Assembly (NCBI RefSeq): GCF_001298445.1
Contig: NZ_CP012036.1
Span: 2,881,351-2,945,350 of the forward strand
DNA: 64,000 nucleotides
Reading direction: 5' to 3'
Origin: Nostoc piscinale CENA21
GTDB taxonomy: Bacteria; Cyanobacteriota; Cyanobacteriia; Cyanobacteriales; Nostocaceae
Both the position numbers and the translations under genes were made by a program. Positions 17,350 to 26,676 of this stretch are shown here, in pieces. The notes below the pieces were generated by a model that was not told the origin of the DNA, made no database searches, and saw only the letters and a list, made by a program, of their open reading frames with translations. Positions within the stretch are counted from its first letter, which is position 1; each line of letters opens with the position of its first letter.

Positions 17350-18720
17350 ATGTCCAAAGCTCATGTAATTGGATTAGGTAAGTCCGGTGTTGCTGCGGCG
17401 AGATTGTTGAAACGGGAAGGCTGGGAGGTGGATCTAGGCGATCGCAACACCTCTGATACCTTCCTGCAACAACAACAAGAACTTGCTGCCGAACAAATCA
17501 CAGTTAAACTAGGATATTCCCTAGATTTAACCGATACTGATTTACCCCAATTAATTGTTGTTAGTCCCGGTGTACCTTGGGATATTCCCGTGTTAGTCAA
17601 AGCACGAGAACTAGGGATTGAAACAATTGGCGAAATGGAATTGGCTTGGCGATATTTAAAATCCCAGCCTTGGGTAGCCATCACGGGTACAAATGGCAAA
17701 ACCACCACCACAGCTTTAATCTCCGCCATTTTCCAAGCCGCCGGTTTTGATGCACCTGCCTGCGGTAACATCGGTTATGCAGCTTGTGAAGTTGCCCTAT
17801 CCCCTCAACTTCCCGATTGGGTCATCGGCGAAATTAGCAGCTATCAAATCGAATCATCCTCATCTTTAGCACCCCGCATCGGTGTTTGGACAACATTTAC
17901 ACCCGACCACCTCGCCCGTCACAAAACTTTAGAAAATTACTACGACATCAAAGCCAAGCTGTTACAGCACTCACAATTGCAAGTATTTAACGGCGATGAT
18001 GCTTATTTAAATAAAGTCGGTCTTAGCCACTGGCCTGATGCTTATTGGACAAGTGTCAAAGGCCAAGATTTTTTAATTGGCGACAAAGGTTTTTATATCG
18101 AAGATGGCTGGGTTGTGGAAAAACTCAACGCCACCTCCACACCAACCAGAATTATCCCAGCCTCTGCATTACGTATGGTAGGAGAACACAACCTACAAAA
18201 TCTCCTCATGTCCGTAGCCACAGCCAGATTAGCAGATATTCAACCCGATGCAATTACCAAAGCCATTGAACAATTCCCTGGCGTTCCCCACCGCTTAGAA
18301 CATATCTGCACTTGGGAAGGAATTGACTTTATCAACGACAGCAAAGCCACCAACTACGACGCAGCCGAAGTCGGGTTAGCTTCAGTGAAGAGTCCGACAA
18401 TTTTGATTGCAGGTGGTGAAGCCAAACCCGGCGATGATACAGGTTGGTTAGCCAAAATCCAAGCCAAAGCCGTAGTCGTGTTATTAATTGGTACTGCTGC
18501 ATCAGCCTTTGCTCAACGTTTACAAGAAGTGGGTTACACCAATTACGAAATCGTAGGCACAATGGAGAAAGCTGTTCCCAGGTCAGCAGAATTAGCCAAA
18601 CAGCACCAAGCACCTGTAGTATTGCTTTCTCCCGCTTGTGCAAGTTTCGACCAGTACCCCAACTTTGAAGTGCGTGGTGATGACTTCCGTCAGTTGTGTT
18701 TAGCTTGGGCGGGGAGTTGA
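17350..18720 (+). CDS. murD: UDP-N-acetylmuramoyl-L-alanine--D-glutamate ligase
   Basis: MurD adds D-glutamate to UDP-MurNAc-L-Ala in peptidoglycan precursor synthesis. The 456 residues contain the N-terminal Rossmann domain (AHVIGLGKSGVAAARLL), the ATP loop TGTNGKTTTTALI, the central-domain motif GNIGYAACE, the TFTPDHLARH segment and the C-terminal ligase domain (FINDSKATNYDA, LLSPACASFDQYPNFEVRG). I start at ATG 17350 because the Rossmann fold begins there; an earlier in-frame start at 17320 adds ten residues. It lies 83 bases past glyS. Confidence 0.96.
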   Translation: MSKAHVIGLGKSGVAAARLLKREGWEVDLGDRNTSDTFLQQQQELAAEQITVKLGYSLDLTDTDLPQLIVVSPGVPWDIPVLVKARELGIETIGEMELAWRYLKSQPWVAITGTNGKTTTTALISAIFQAAGFDAPACGNIGYAACEVALSPQLPDWVIGEISSYQIESSSSLAPRIGVWTTFTPDHLARHKTLENYYDIKAKLLQHSQLQVFNGDDAYLNKVGLSHWPDAYWTSVKGQDFLIGDKGFYIEDGWVVEKLNATSTPTRIIPASALRMVGEHNLQNLLMSVATARLADIQPDAITKAIEQFPGVPHRLEHICTWEGIDFINDSKATNYDAAEVGLASVKSPTILIAGGEAKPGDDTGWLAKIQAKAVVVLLIGTAASAFAQRLQEVGYTNYEIVGTMEKAVPRSAELAKQHQAPVVLLSPACASFDQYPNFEVRGDDFRQLCLAWAGS

Positions 18721-19147
18721 TAGATTATATAGTTTTTGGCAATGCTCAAAGTAAATATTAATTAGTGGCTTGTCGCGGATAAAACAGATTTTTTATCTCT
18801 CGATTTCTGCTCTACCTATCAGACAATGAGCAAGATTTAGGGGATTCTCCCCCAAGCCCCCGATCCTGACAGGTGTAGGTTGTTTACACTTAGGAAGAGT
18901 TAAAACAGTAGAAATCTTCAACAGGAGTAGAAGGAAAAGAACTCCAGCGATGAAGATGAATAGAAAGATGGTTGAGTAAATTGTCATGAATAAAAAATAC
19001 CATTAATCTCCTCACTTACCTGCGGAATCTAGGGTTTACATATCTATTTAAGATTTTCTCTGGTTGCTTATTCCGGAAAGTGACAGAAGAGGGGTATATG
19101 TCCCCCTTGTCCCCCTTGTCTCCCTTCCCTTCCCTCGCCCCTCTTAT
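18721..19147. other. intergenic region with pyrimidine-rich repeat
   Basis: No convincing gene is seen. It holds a GGGGATTCTCCCCCAAGCCCCC element near 18840 and a tract of CCCTTGTC/TCCC units at about 19100-19140 of the same type as 41105-41150 and 48955-48995. An open frame on the minus strand here includes the repeat element and is probably incidental. Confidence 0.5.
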
Positions 19148-19582
19148 TCATCGTAAAGAAGTTGCACCATTACCGTTAGTTGACGCATTTTCCATCACAG
19201 CTTGAGTAGGTTGATTGGCAATAACCGCCGCAACTGGAGTAACTTTAGGAGTAGATTGTCTACTGCGTTTTCGGTTAGAACCACCAGCTTTAGAATACTC
19301 CATACTATTTCTGCCGTAGACAGTTGCAACACCACTTAGCATTCTTTCAGACATTTCCGAGAGGGCTTTGTCCATTTGAGTTAATGTTTTGCGCGATTCT
19401 TCAAGATTGGACACCAGCGTATTATGAGATTCTAGGATGGCACGGGTATTATTGATGAGATTGTTGTAAGCTTCTATTGTTAATCCATGTCCTAAATCTA
19501 AATTTTCACCAATAGATTTCAGCAAAGCAAGACGAAGTTGGGCTTTTTCAACAGCAGCAGAACGACGAGTTTTTAAAGCCAT
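19148..19582 (-). CDS. conserved hypothetical coiled-coil protein
   Basis: This 144-residue soluble protein starts MALKTRRSAAVEKAQLRLALL. Its first 90 residues are predicted helical with heptad-like spacing (NNLINNTRAILESHNTLVSNLEESRKTL). The tail is basic then Ala/Thr/Asn-rich and probably disordered. There is no enzyme motif, signal peptide or membrane segment. Lys/Arg content and coiled coil suggest a structural or nucleic-acid-associated role, but this is not recognisable. It stands alone between two repeat regions. Confidence 0.6.
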   Translation of the reverse strand: MALKTRRSAAVEKAQLRLALLKSIGENLDLGHGLTIEAYNNLINNTRAILESHNTLVSNLEESRKTLTQMDKALSEMSERMLSGVATVYGRNSMEYSKAGGSNRKRSRQSTPKVTPVAAVIANQPTQAVMENASTNGNGATSLR

Positions 19583-19744
19583 GAGGCATCCTTTTAGAAT
19601 AATCTTTTTTCAAAATAATTGAGTAACCTTTTACCTGAGATGAGTAGGTTTGTGGATTTATTTATTTAAAAGTTTTATGAAATGTTTATAAAACCTGTGT
19701 TTTTACCCATTTTTGATGCCGATTTATAATTTTGGCATAAGTAT

Positions 19745-19996
19745 AAACAGCAAACGTCATCGCAAAAATAACAATTGCGTATGCTGAAATAACAAATGCG
19801 ATCGCAAAATCTATAATTGCATACACAAAAATAACAAATGCGTACTCTGAAATAACAAATGCGTACACAAAATCTATAATTGCATACACAAAAATAACAA
19901 ATGCGATCGCAACAATAACAATTGCATACACCGAAATAACAAATGTGTACGCAAAAATAACAAATGCGTACACAAAATCTATAATTGCGATCAACT
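19745..19996. repeat. 21-bp tandem repeat array (about 12 units)
   Basis: The region is an exact-phase 21-bp array. Units begin with AAATAACAAATGCG or the variant AATCTATAATTGC, and end in TACACAA or GATCGCAA. Units 19766, 19787, 19808 and so on to 19976 are all in register, with one weaker unit before. Some units contain GCGATCGC (HIP1) where others have GCGTACAC. Because 21 is divisible by three, minus-strand frames stay open through it; I regard those as incidental. Confidence 0.85.
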
Positions 19997-20015
19997 TTGG
20001 TCAATTCAAAATTCC

Positions 20016-20098
20016 GATCCCCCCGCCTACGGCGACCCCCTTAAAAAGGGGGTAAAAATTCTTAAAGTCCCCCTTTTTAAGGGGGATTTAGGGGGATC
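20016..20098. repeat. MITE-like palindromic element
   Basis: An 83-bp element is bounded by GATCCCCC and GGGGGATC. It contains two nested complementary runs, CCCCCTTAAAAAGGGGG and TCCCCCTTTTTAAGGGGGA, so it can fold into strong hairpins. This is a common dispersed repeat type in Nostocales. It lies about 100 bases upstream of the TPR-protease gene. Confidence 0.7.
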
Positions 20099-20204
20099 AG
20101 TGCGATCGCACATCTTTTTTCTCTGTAAGACTGATTTACCAGTATCAAATGCTTACCTGCTGCATGGCGAATTTAACGTAAGTACTAGTAAAATATAAGA
20201 AAGC

Positions 20205-22289
20205 ATGGGCTTTCTTATGCGCGATCGCCTAATTACTAATTTATTTTTAATCTTATCTTTAACCAGCACACCCCAGTTTGTAGTTGCTCAAATCAGTATT
20301 GAACAGTTATTTGAACAAGGCAACGCCGCCCAACAAGCAGGTAAATACGCAGAATCAGAGGCAGCATATCGCCAGATTATTCAAATTGAACCAAGTAACG
20401 CCGCCGCTTACTACAAGCTATGTGATGTCCTAGATGATCAGAATAAACTAGATGCAGCAATAGCAGCTTGTCAAAAATCTGTTCAACTCAACGTAAGAGA
20501 GGAAAAAACACACAATCTTCTTGGTTATGTCTTTAACAGACAAAAGAAATTAGATGCCGCCGTCGCCGCCTACAAAAAAGCGATTCAACTCAATCCTAAA
20601 TATGCCAATGCTTACTACAATCTCGCGTTGCCCTGAGAAACCAAAACAAATTAGATGCCGCCATCGCCGCCTACGAAAAAGCCATTCAACTCAACCCTAA
20701 CTTTGCCAATGCTTACCTACGTTTAGGTACTACCCTTACCCTGCAAGGACAAAACAAATTAGAAGCCGCCGTCGCCGCCTACGAAAAAGCCATTCAACTC
20801 AACCCTAACGATGCTGATGCTTACTACAATCTCGGCAATGCTTGAGAGAGCAAAAGAAATTAGAGGAAGCGATCACTGCTTACGAAAAATCCATTCAACT
20901 CAACTCTAACAATGCCAATGCTTACTTCGGTCTCGGCAATGCACTGTATAACCAGCAGAAATTAGATGCAGCCGTCGCCGCCTACCAAAAAGCGATTCAA
21001 CTCAACCCTAACTATGCCAATGCTTACTACAATCTCGGCGTTGCCCTGAGTGACCAAAATAAATTAGAGGAAGCAGTTGCCGCCTACCAAAAAGCGATTC
21101 AACTCAACCCTAACAATGCCAATGCTTACTACAATCTCGGCATTGCCCTGAGTGAGCAAAAGAAATTAGAGGAAGCAGTTGCCGCCTACCAAAAAGCGAT
21201 TCAACTCAACTCTAACGATGCCACTGCTTACATCAATCTTGGCATTGCCCTGAGAGAGCAGAAGAAATTAGAGGAAGCAGTTGCCGCCTACCAAAAAGCG
21301 ATTCAACTCAACCCTAACGATGCTAATGCTTACAACAATCTCGGCAATGCCCTGAGTGACCAAAAAAAAATTAGATGCCGCCGTCGCCGCCTACCAAAAA
21401 GCTCTAACATTACCAGAAGACACTACTGCAACTCCTAGCACTGCCCATACTCGTGCTAATAATAATTTAGGTTTAACATTCCAAGAGCAAGGGAAACTCA
21501 AAGAAGCCATAGAACATTTCGACAAAGCCGAAGCAATTGACCCTGATTATATCTATGCCAGCAACAACAATAGAGAAGCACGGCGATTATGGACAGAACA
21601 ACAGAATAAACTAGCCAGTGTAGAAGATGATCGCCAATGGTTGCCTAAGAATGACCCAACTGTATCTATTAAACGTTCTGTGGTTCTCATCACTGCCGAG
21701 TTTTTTAACAGGGATCGCCAGGGAAGAGAGATTGGTACAGGCATAGTCATTCAACGAGAAGGCAAGCGCACATTAATTCTCACCAATAGCCATGTTATTT
21801 TTGATCGCAATGAACAAGGCAAAAATATTCAAGTAGAATTTTTCAGTTCACCACCAGAAAACCGCGTGCGAATGCGGCGCAACGCCAAATTATTCAAAGC
21901 AACTTCCATAGGTGAAAAACTAGATTTAGCTATTTTGGAAATTACCGATAAGCTGCCAGAAGATATCCAACCTTTACCTATCTCTGCAACTGCCATCAAT
22001 CATAGAGTTCCCATTAAAATTATTGGTCATGCTGCTAAACGAGATGAAGATAAATCTTGGTCTACAGAATTAGGAAAAATCAGTAACTATAACAATCAGC
22101 AATTAGAAATATCTGAAGCCATACTCCAACCCGGTTACTCTGGTAGTCCTGTACTTGACTCACAAAATCGAGTTTTAGGTATAGCTTATTCCATTAGAAA
22201 AAAAAAATGAAACGCGAAATTTTGCTTTTCCCATATCTGAGGTAAAAAAGCAACTGTCCACCTGGAACATTACTTTAAACAAGCAATGA
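20205..22289 (+). pseudogene. secreted TPR-repeat protein with C-terminal trypsin-like protease domain, four frameshifts
   Basis: The N-terminus has a signal peptide (LITNLFLILSLTSTPQFVVAQ). About ten TPR units follow, with near-identical cores (AAYQKAIQLNPN.ANAYYNLG), then a serine protease-like domain (VVLITAEFF, TNSHVIF with the His, LDLAILEI with the Asp, QPGYSGSPVLDS with the Ser). Frame breaks are at about 20625 (one base lost), about 20841 (one lost), 21362-21370 (nine A for eight) and 22198-22207 (ten A for nine). Repairing the last extends the protein to TGA 22287-22289, which overlaps the next gene's ATG as ATGA. As written, no single frame gives the full protein. Confidence 0.85.
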
Positions 22290-23014
22290 ATTATAAAATT
22301 ATTTTTACCAGCCTATTAATCTTTACTATTAGCCATCTTCCGGCTGTTGCTTATTGTCCAGAAGGGAATCCTCGTTCTACCGACTATATTCGTCGCAAAT
22401 CACCCAACCGTTGCGAAGGTATCAAAGAAGAATTAATAAGTGGTAATAGCTTAACTTTAATTTCCATTGTCACTCGCAACATTGCCAGTTACGGCAAAAC
22501 CCTGACATTACAAGTTCCTCAAATTCGTGGCGGTACAAATCCCCAGGTAATAGTTCAATCTTTCGGTGATGATTATCGCTACCAATTAGATGATTTGTTA
22601 TTGTCTAACAATAATTCACGTTTCCGCTTTAGCTGGAATACTTACGTCCTCACACAAGCAAAAATCCCTGCAAACAGCCTCCGCGCTTTGGCATCCTATC
22701 TACTTGGTTCGCAAAACGTTTATGTTCCTGTGATTCTAGGGCAATCTTCTGGTAAGTATGAATTTACCTTTTATTCTGAAAGCCGGGTCAAATTCACCAG
22801 CTTTAAAATTCTTTCCTCAAATCAGAAACCAATCTATACTGCTCCCAAATTAAACCCCAAAAATGGAGAAACTATCTTTACCTGGGATGGACGCAACGCC
22901 CCAGCCGGACGCTATCAAGTAGACTATAAGGCTTTTATTGAACAAAGAAATCAACCAAGCGAACGCCTCGAAAGACAAATAGATTTTGAACATAACCCCA
23001 ATTGGTTAAAATAA
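22286..23014 (+). CDS. secreted hypothetical protein, operon partner of the TPR-protease
   Basis: This 242-residue protein has a signal peptide (IIFTSLLIFTISHLPAVAYC) and a mature domain rich in beta structure. The C-terminal part, FTWDGRNAPAGRYQVDYKAF, resembles an Ig-like fold of the FlgD or bacterial surface type. Two Cys (22 to 24 region and NRCEGIK) might form a disulfide. Its ATG overlaps the repaired stop of the protease gene and it is followed after three bases by the next gene, so the three are one operon. I do not recognise the family. Confidence 0.75.
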   Translation: MNYKIIFTSLLIFTISHLPAVAYCPEGNPRSTDYIRRKSPNRCEGIKEELISGNSLTLISIVTRNIASYGKTLTLQVPQIRGGTNPQVIVQSFGDDYRYQLDDLLLSNNNSRFRFSWNTYVLTQAKIPANSLRALASYLLGSQNVYVPVILGQSSGKYEFTFYSESRVKFTSFKILSSNQKPIYTAPKLNPKNGETIFTWDGRNAPAGRYQVDYKAFIEQRNQPSERLERQIDFEHNPNWLK

Positions 23015-23017
23015 ATC

Positions 23018-24283
23018 ATGGCACATAGGCAGAAAGCCAAACGCAAACCTTTAAAATTGCTCCTTTCCATCATTAGTAAAATTCAGAATTTAAACCTGTC
23101 GAAATTAGTACGATTTATTCAGCTATGTGTTACTAAAATTAACCAATATTTTCAATTTATAAAAAAATATCTAGATAAGCACAAAAGATTTTTTATTGTC
23201 CTTTTAGTTTTTTTAGTTTGCAGTATCATCACTTCAGCCGCAATTCTCCCAGGAAATCACATATTTGAAGGTAATCTCATTGCTCAAGAAATAAACTTTA
23301 CCTATAATGGACAACAACCAAAAGTTTTTATTCAAAATATTCGTAACATTAAAGAATTAGAAAATGAAGGTATCCAAACTCTAACTTTTACAGGCAGCTT
23401 TCAAAGTCAAAATTTACCAGCAATTAATAACTTAGATTCTGTAAAAATCCAACTTAAAGACAGCGACAGTCGATGGATAATCACACCAGTAAATCCCAAA
23501 GCAACCAGCACAATTGAACTGACTAAACTGCGCCTAGAACCAGGGACAAAAATCAATGAGCTGAATTATGATTTTCAGCGTCAGCAATTAGCCTTTGATT
23601 TACAACCTAATCCCAACAGCAATCCAAATACACTAGAGTTATATTTAGGCGAAGAACCCCTAAAAGTTATCTTGGAAGGTTATAAGTTACCAGGAATAAA
23701 ACTACCAAATGAATTTGATGAGCAAGCACCACTAGAATTTATCGTCAATCCCAATAACAAAGAATTCCTGTTACAAATCCAAAACAATACTAGTATTCAT
23801 ATCACATTAAACAAATCTCCTAAAGATAACATTCCCCAATGGTTTAGAGGAAAGCTAGATACCAAAGATGTCAAATTTTTATATGTAGATAGAAACGCCA
23901 ATGATAGCCGAGAAGATTTATATATTTCCGCCATTGTAGAAGGCAAAATCCGCATGGCAGGACAAGAACAAGAAATTAAACAAAATCAATTCCTCATGGG
24001 CGAAAACCCAAATAAACCGCTAAACATTCAACTTATTCGCCATCTGCAAATTATCCCCAACAAAGGCATAGAAGCCCGCTTTTCTGGCAGAACTACAAAA
24101 ATTCAAATCGGACTAGACCAAGATTTTCCCGTATCTAAAATCCAAGGTAGTTGGTTAGATGGCGTTTTACCGCGTGATGCCATTATTGCTTTGTTCTCTG
24201 CTGGTGCAGCCACAGTTGCTAACCTTTTAGCTTGGTTATTTAGTAACGCTTCTAACTCTGGTTCAAACAACAATCAACCTTAA
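23018..24283 (+). CDS. membrane-anchored hypothetical protein, third gene of the TPR-protease operon
   Basis: This 421-residue protein has a very basic N-terminus (AHRQKAKRKPLKLLL), a single membrane segment at about 57-78 (FFIVLLVFLVCSIITSAAI), a large periplasmic-side beta-rich domain, and a hydrophobic C-terminal segment (AIIALFSAGAATVANLLAWLF). The topology would place the middle domain outside the plasma membrane with both ends anchored. It starts three bases after the preceding stop. No enzyme motifs are seen. With its partners it may form a cell-envelope complex; that is inference. Confidence 0.7.
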   Translation: MAHRQKAKRKPLKLLLSIISKIQNLNLSKLVRFIQLCVTKINQYFQFIKKYLDKHKRFFIVLLVFLVCSIITSAAILPGNHIFEGNLIAQEINFTYNGQQPKVFIQNIRNIKELENEGIQTLTFTGSFQSQNLPAINNLDSVKIQLKDSDSRWIITPVNPKATSTIELTKLRLEPGTKINELNYDFQRQQLAFDLQPNPNSNPNTLELYLGEEPLKVILEGYKLPGIKLPNEFDEQAPLEFIVNPNNKEFLLQIQNNTSIHITLNKSPKDNIPQWFRGKLDTKDVKFLYVDRNANDSREDLYISAIVEGKIRMAGQEQEIKQNQFLMGENPNKPLNIQLIRHLQIIPNKGIEARFSGRTTKIQIGLDQDFPVSKIQGSWLDGVLPRDAIIALFSAGAATVANLLAWLFSNASNSGSNNNQP

Positions 24284-24562
24284 ATCACCGTCAATTCAAC
24301 AAGTGTTTTTTGACTTCACTCCAACCCCTCGGCGACACGGAGAAGGGCTAAACTATCAACCACGCTTTATTTCCGAAAACGCTGCGGCTGCTTGTGAAGT
24401 ATGTAATTATTAAAATACATTCCTTGGAAAACTACGGTAAAAGCTTATGTAGTCCTTCAGTCTCAATCAAATTCATTTCACTGGCGAATGGTAGAAATCA
24501 TCTACTTATTCGAGAAAATTCGCCACGCAGTTATTTGATTGCAGTCACCAAGGTAAAAAGTC

Positions 24563-25348
24563 ATGGAAAAAATTTATAAATATCCGCGTACCCATCACAT
24601 CGAGGGTTCGCGGTTGCAGCCTGGGGATGAAGATTTAGACAGCGTTCCCTTTAGTGCAATTAAAAATCAGTATGTAGTCGTGGAAGAAAAAGTTGATGGC
24701 GCAAACGCCGCTATTAGCTTTACCTACGACAGACAACTCAAATTGCAAAGCCGTGGACATTATTTAACAGGTGGTGCGAGAGAAAAGCATTTTAACTTAT
24801 TTAAACAGTGGGCGCATACTCACGCCACCGCATTTTGGCAAGTGTTGGGGAGTCGGTTCATTTTATTTGGTGAATGGCTTTATGCCAAGCACACCGTTTT
24901 TTATGATGCTTTACCCCATTACTTCCTAGAATACGATGTGCTGGATTTAGAACAGCAAGTTTTTCTCAGCACCAAAAACCGCCAGCAGTTACTTGCAGAT
25001 TTACCTTTGGTTTCTGTACCTGTGTTGTTTGCTGGTGAACTGAAATCTTATCAACAACTCATCGCACTGCTGCAAAAGTCCCATTATCAAACCCCCGCAC
25101 ATTTGCAGCGTTTCCAACAAATTTGTCTAGAACAAGGCTTAGATGTCGAACGTTCCCTCAAACAAACTGACCAAAGTGCTTTGATGGAAGGTTTATACAT
25201 TAAAGTCGAGCCACAAGCAACGGTGACAGCCCGTTATAAATATGTGCGTTCCAGCTTTTTAACCACCATTCAGCAGTCCGATGGACATTGGCTAAACCGC
25301 CCAATAATTCCAAATCAACTGCATCCTGATGCAGATTTGTTTAGCTAA
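24563..25348 (+). CDS. ATP-dependent RNA ligase
   Basis: This 261-residue nucleotidyltransferase shows the ligase motifs in order: motif I EEKVDGANAAI with nucleophilic Lys43, motif Ia-like LQSRGHY, motif III FGEWLYAKH, motif IV LMEGLYIKVE and motif V ARYKYVR. It is small like the minimal Rnl-type ligases and should seal RNA ends through an enzyme-AMP intermediate. The adjacent gene encodes an end-healing HD-Pnk, so together they would repair broken RNA. A short hairpin lies between the two genes. The ATG at 24563 gives the conserved N-terminus. Confidence 0.88.
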   Translation: MEKIYKYPRTHHIEGSRLQPGDEDLDSVPFSAIKNQYVVVEEKVDGANAAISFTYDRQLKLQSRGHYLTGGAREKHFNLFKQWAHTHATAFWQVLGSRFILFGEWLYAKHTVFYDALPHYFLEYDVLDLEQQVFLSTKNRQQLLADLPLVSVPVLFAGELKSYQQLIALLQKSHYQTPAHLQRFQQICLEQGLDVERSLKQTDQSALMEGLYIKVEPQATVTARYKYVRSSFLTTIQQSDGHWLNRPIIPNQLHPDADLFS

Positions 25349-25350
25349 CA

Positions 25351-25383
25351 AGATCCCCGACTTCTTCAAGAAGTCGGGGATCT
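25351..25383. repeat. GATCCCCGACTTCTT-type palindrome
   Basis: A 33-base near-perfect palindrome AGATCCCCGACTTCTT / AAGAAGTCGGGGATCT lies three bases past the RNA ligase stop and 32 before the HD-Pnk gene. A relative is at 62056-62087. It may weaken read-through between the two genes. Confidence 0.75.
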
Positions 25384-25414
25384 AAAGCCTACTAATTTTT
25401 ACAGGTATTTAATT

Positions 25415-26548
25415 ATGATTCAAGATTGGACGTTTCCTAATTGTCCTAATGAAGACGACTGGACAATTAACTGGTCAGCGTTAGAAGCAAAATTTGATTG
25501 GTTGCGATCGCTTGCTGATTGTCCCCAAGACCCACGTTATCATGCTGAGGGGAATGTTCTCATTCACACCAAACTTGTATGTGAGGCATTAGTAGCTTTA
25601 CCCCAATGGCGAACATTACCACCTAAAGAACGTTCCGTATTATTCGCCGCAGCTTTATTACATGATGTCGCCAAACCAGCCGCCACTCAAATAGCAACAG
25701 ATGGCGCGGTTTCTTCTAAAGGTCATGTCCTGCAAGGGGCGAAAATGGCACAGGAAATTCTCTGGGATTTAAACGTACCATTTGCAGAACGAGAAGCGGT
25801 TGTGGCTTTGGTGAAATATGGCAGTTTACCTTTGTGGTTTTGGGATAAACTAAACCCCGAACGGGCGGTAATTAAAGCCAGTCAAATCATTCGTTGCGAT
25901 ATGCTGGGTTTACTCGCCGAAGCAGATGTGCGCGGACGTTACTGCAACGACCAAGCCCAATTGTTAGAGCGCATTGAGTTTTTCCGCGAATTTTGCCAAG
26001 AAAACCAATGTTTTGACCAACCGCGTGCATTTCCCTCAGTCTACAGTCGGTTTGTGTATTTTCAAAAAGAAAATGGCAACCCAGACTATGCAGCTTATGA
26101 TGATACGCGCTTTGGGGTAGTGATGATGTCTGGTTTACCGGGTGCAGGGAAAGATACTTGGATAAAAGCCAATCTGAGTGACTGGCGGGTAATTTCGTTA
26201 GACGCACTGCGAAAGCAAATGAATATCAGCCCAGAAGACGACCAAGGTGCAGTCATAAATGCAGCCAAAACCATAGCCAAAGAATATATGCGCGATGGAC
26301 AATGTTTTGTTTGGAATGCAACTAACATTAGTCGGCAATTACGAGGGATGTTAACTCGTTTATTTACTAATTATCAAGCCAACATTCGCATTGTTTATTT
26401 AGAAGCACCTTGGGATGAATTGTTAGGGAGAAATTGCGATCGCCCTAATCATGCTAAACTTCCCGAAAAGGTGCTGCATAAATTAAAGCAGCGTCTAGAA
26501 GTTCCAGATATTACCGAAGCACACACGATAGATTGGCTAGTGCGGTGA
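25415..26548 (+). CDS. HD-Pnk: HD phosphohydrolase fused to 5'-OH polynucleotide kinase
   Basis: This 377-residue protein has an N-terminal HD domain (about 35-200) and a C-terminal P-loop kinase (about 230-377). HD residues: His43 and His51 (YHAEGNVLIHT), His83-Asp84 (LLHDVAKPA), His104 and Asp171 (AEADVRGR). Kinase residues: P-loop SGLPGAGKDTW, then Asp263 and Arg266 (SLDALRK) for 5'-OH activation, and lid arginines in GRNCDRPN. The order and size match Runella slithyformis HD-Pnk, which removes 2',3'-cyclic phosphate and adds a 5' phosphate. With the ligase gene just upstream it forms a healing-and-sealing pair. Confidence 0.88.
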   Translation: MIQDWTFPNCPNEDDWTINWSALEAKFDWLRSLADCPQDPRYHAEGNVLIHTKLVCEALVALPQWRTLPPKERSVLFAAALLHDVAKPAATQIATDGAVSSKGHVLQGAKMAQEILWDLNVPFAEREAVVALVKYGSLPLWFWDKLNPERAVIKASQIIRCDMLGLLAEADVRGRYCNDQAQLLERIEFFREFCQENQCFDQPRAFPSVYSRFVYFQKENGNPDYAAYDDTRFGVVMMSGLPGAGKDTWIKANLSDWRVISLDALRKQMNISPEDDQGAVINAAKTIAKEYMRDGQCFVWNATNISRQLRGMLTRLFTNYQANIRIVYLEAPWDELLGRNCDRPNHAKLPEKVLHKLKQRLEVPDITEAHTIDWLVR

Positions 26549-26607
26549 GTATGTTGGAGTGAGATCGCCTTTAATGATGATGTAGTTGAAGTGCGATCGC
26601 ATCATAT

Positions 26608-26640
26608 TAAAAAGGCGCTCCCCATCAGGAGAGCGCCTTT
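26608..26640 (-). terminator. Rho-independent terminator of psbA
   Basis: On the minus strand a 10-bp stem (AAAGGCGCTC / GAGCGCCTTT) with a 10-base loop is followed by Ts; it lies 37 bases past the psbA stop. Confidence 0.8.
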
Positions 26641-26676
26641 GATTAATTAATTATTGCTTACTTCTATCTGAGCAAA

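Noticed and set aside
18793..18987. 64-codon minus-strand frame with a hydrophobic N-terminus
   Set aside because: Its C-terminal half is made of a GGGGATTCTCCCCC-type dispersed repeat and there is no ribosome site; it looks like a chance frame.
19675..20004. Two overlapping Tyr/Phe/Val-rich minus-strand frames
   Set aside because: They come from a 21-bp array that keeps all frames open; no start region or conservation signs.
24394..24579. 61-codon plus-strand frame before the RNA ligase gene
   Set aside because: It ends inside the ligase start in another frame and has no recognisable protein features.
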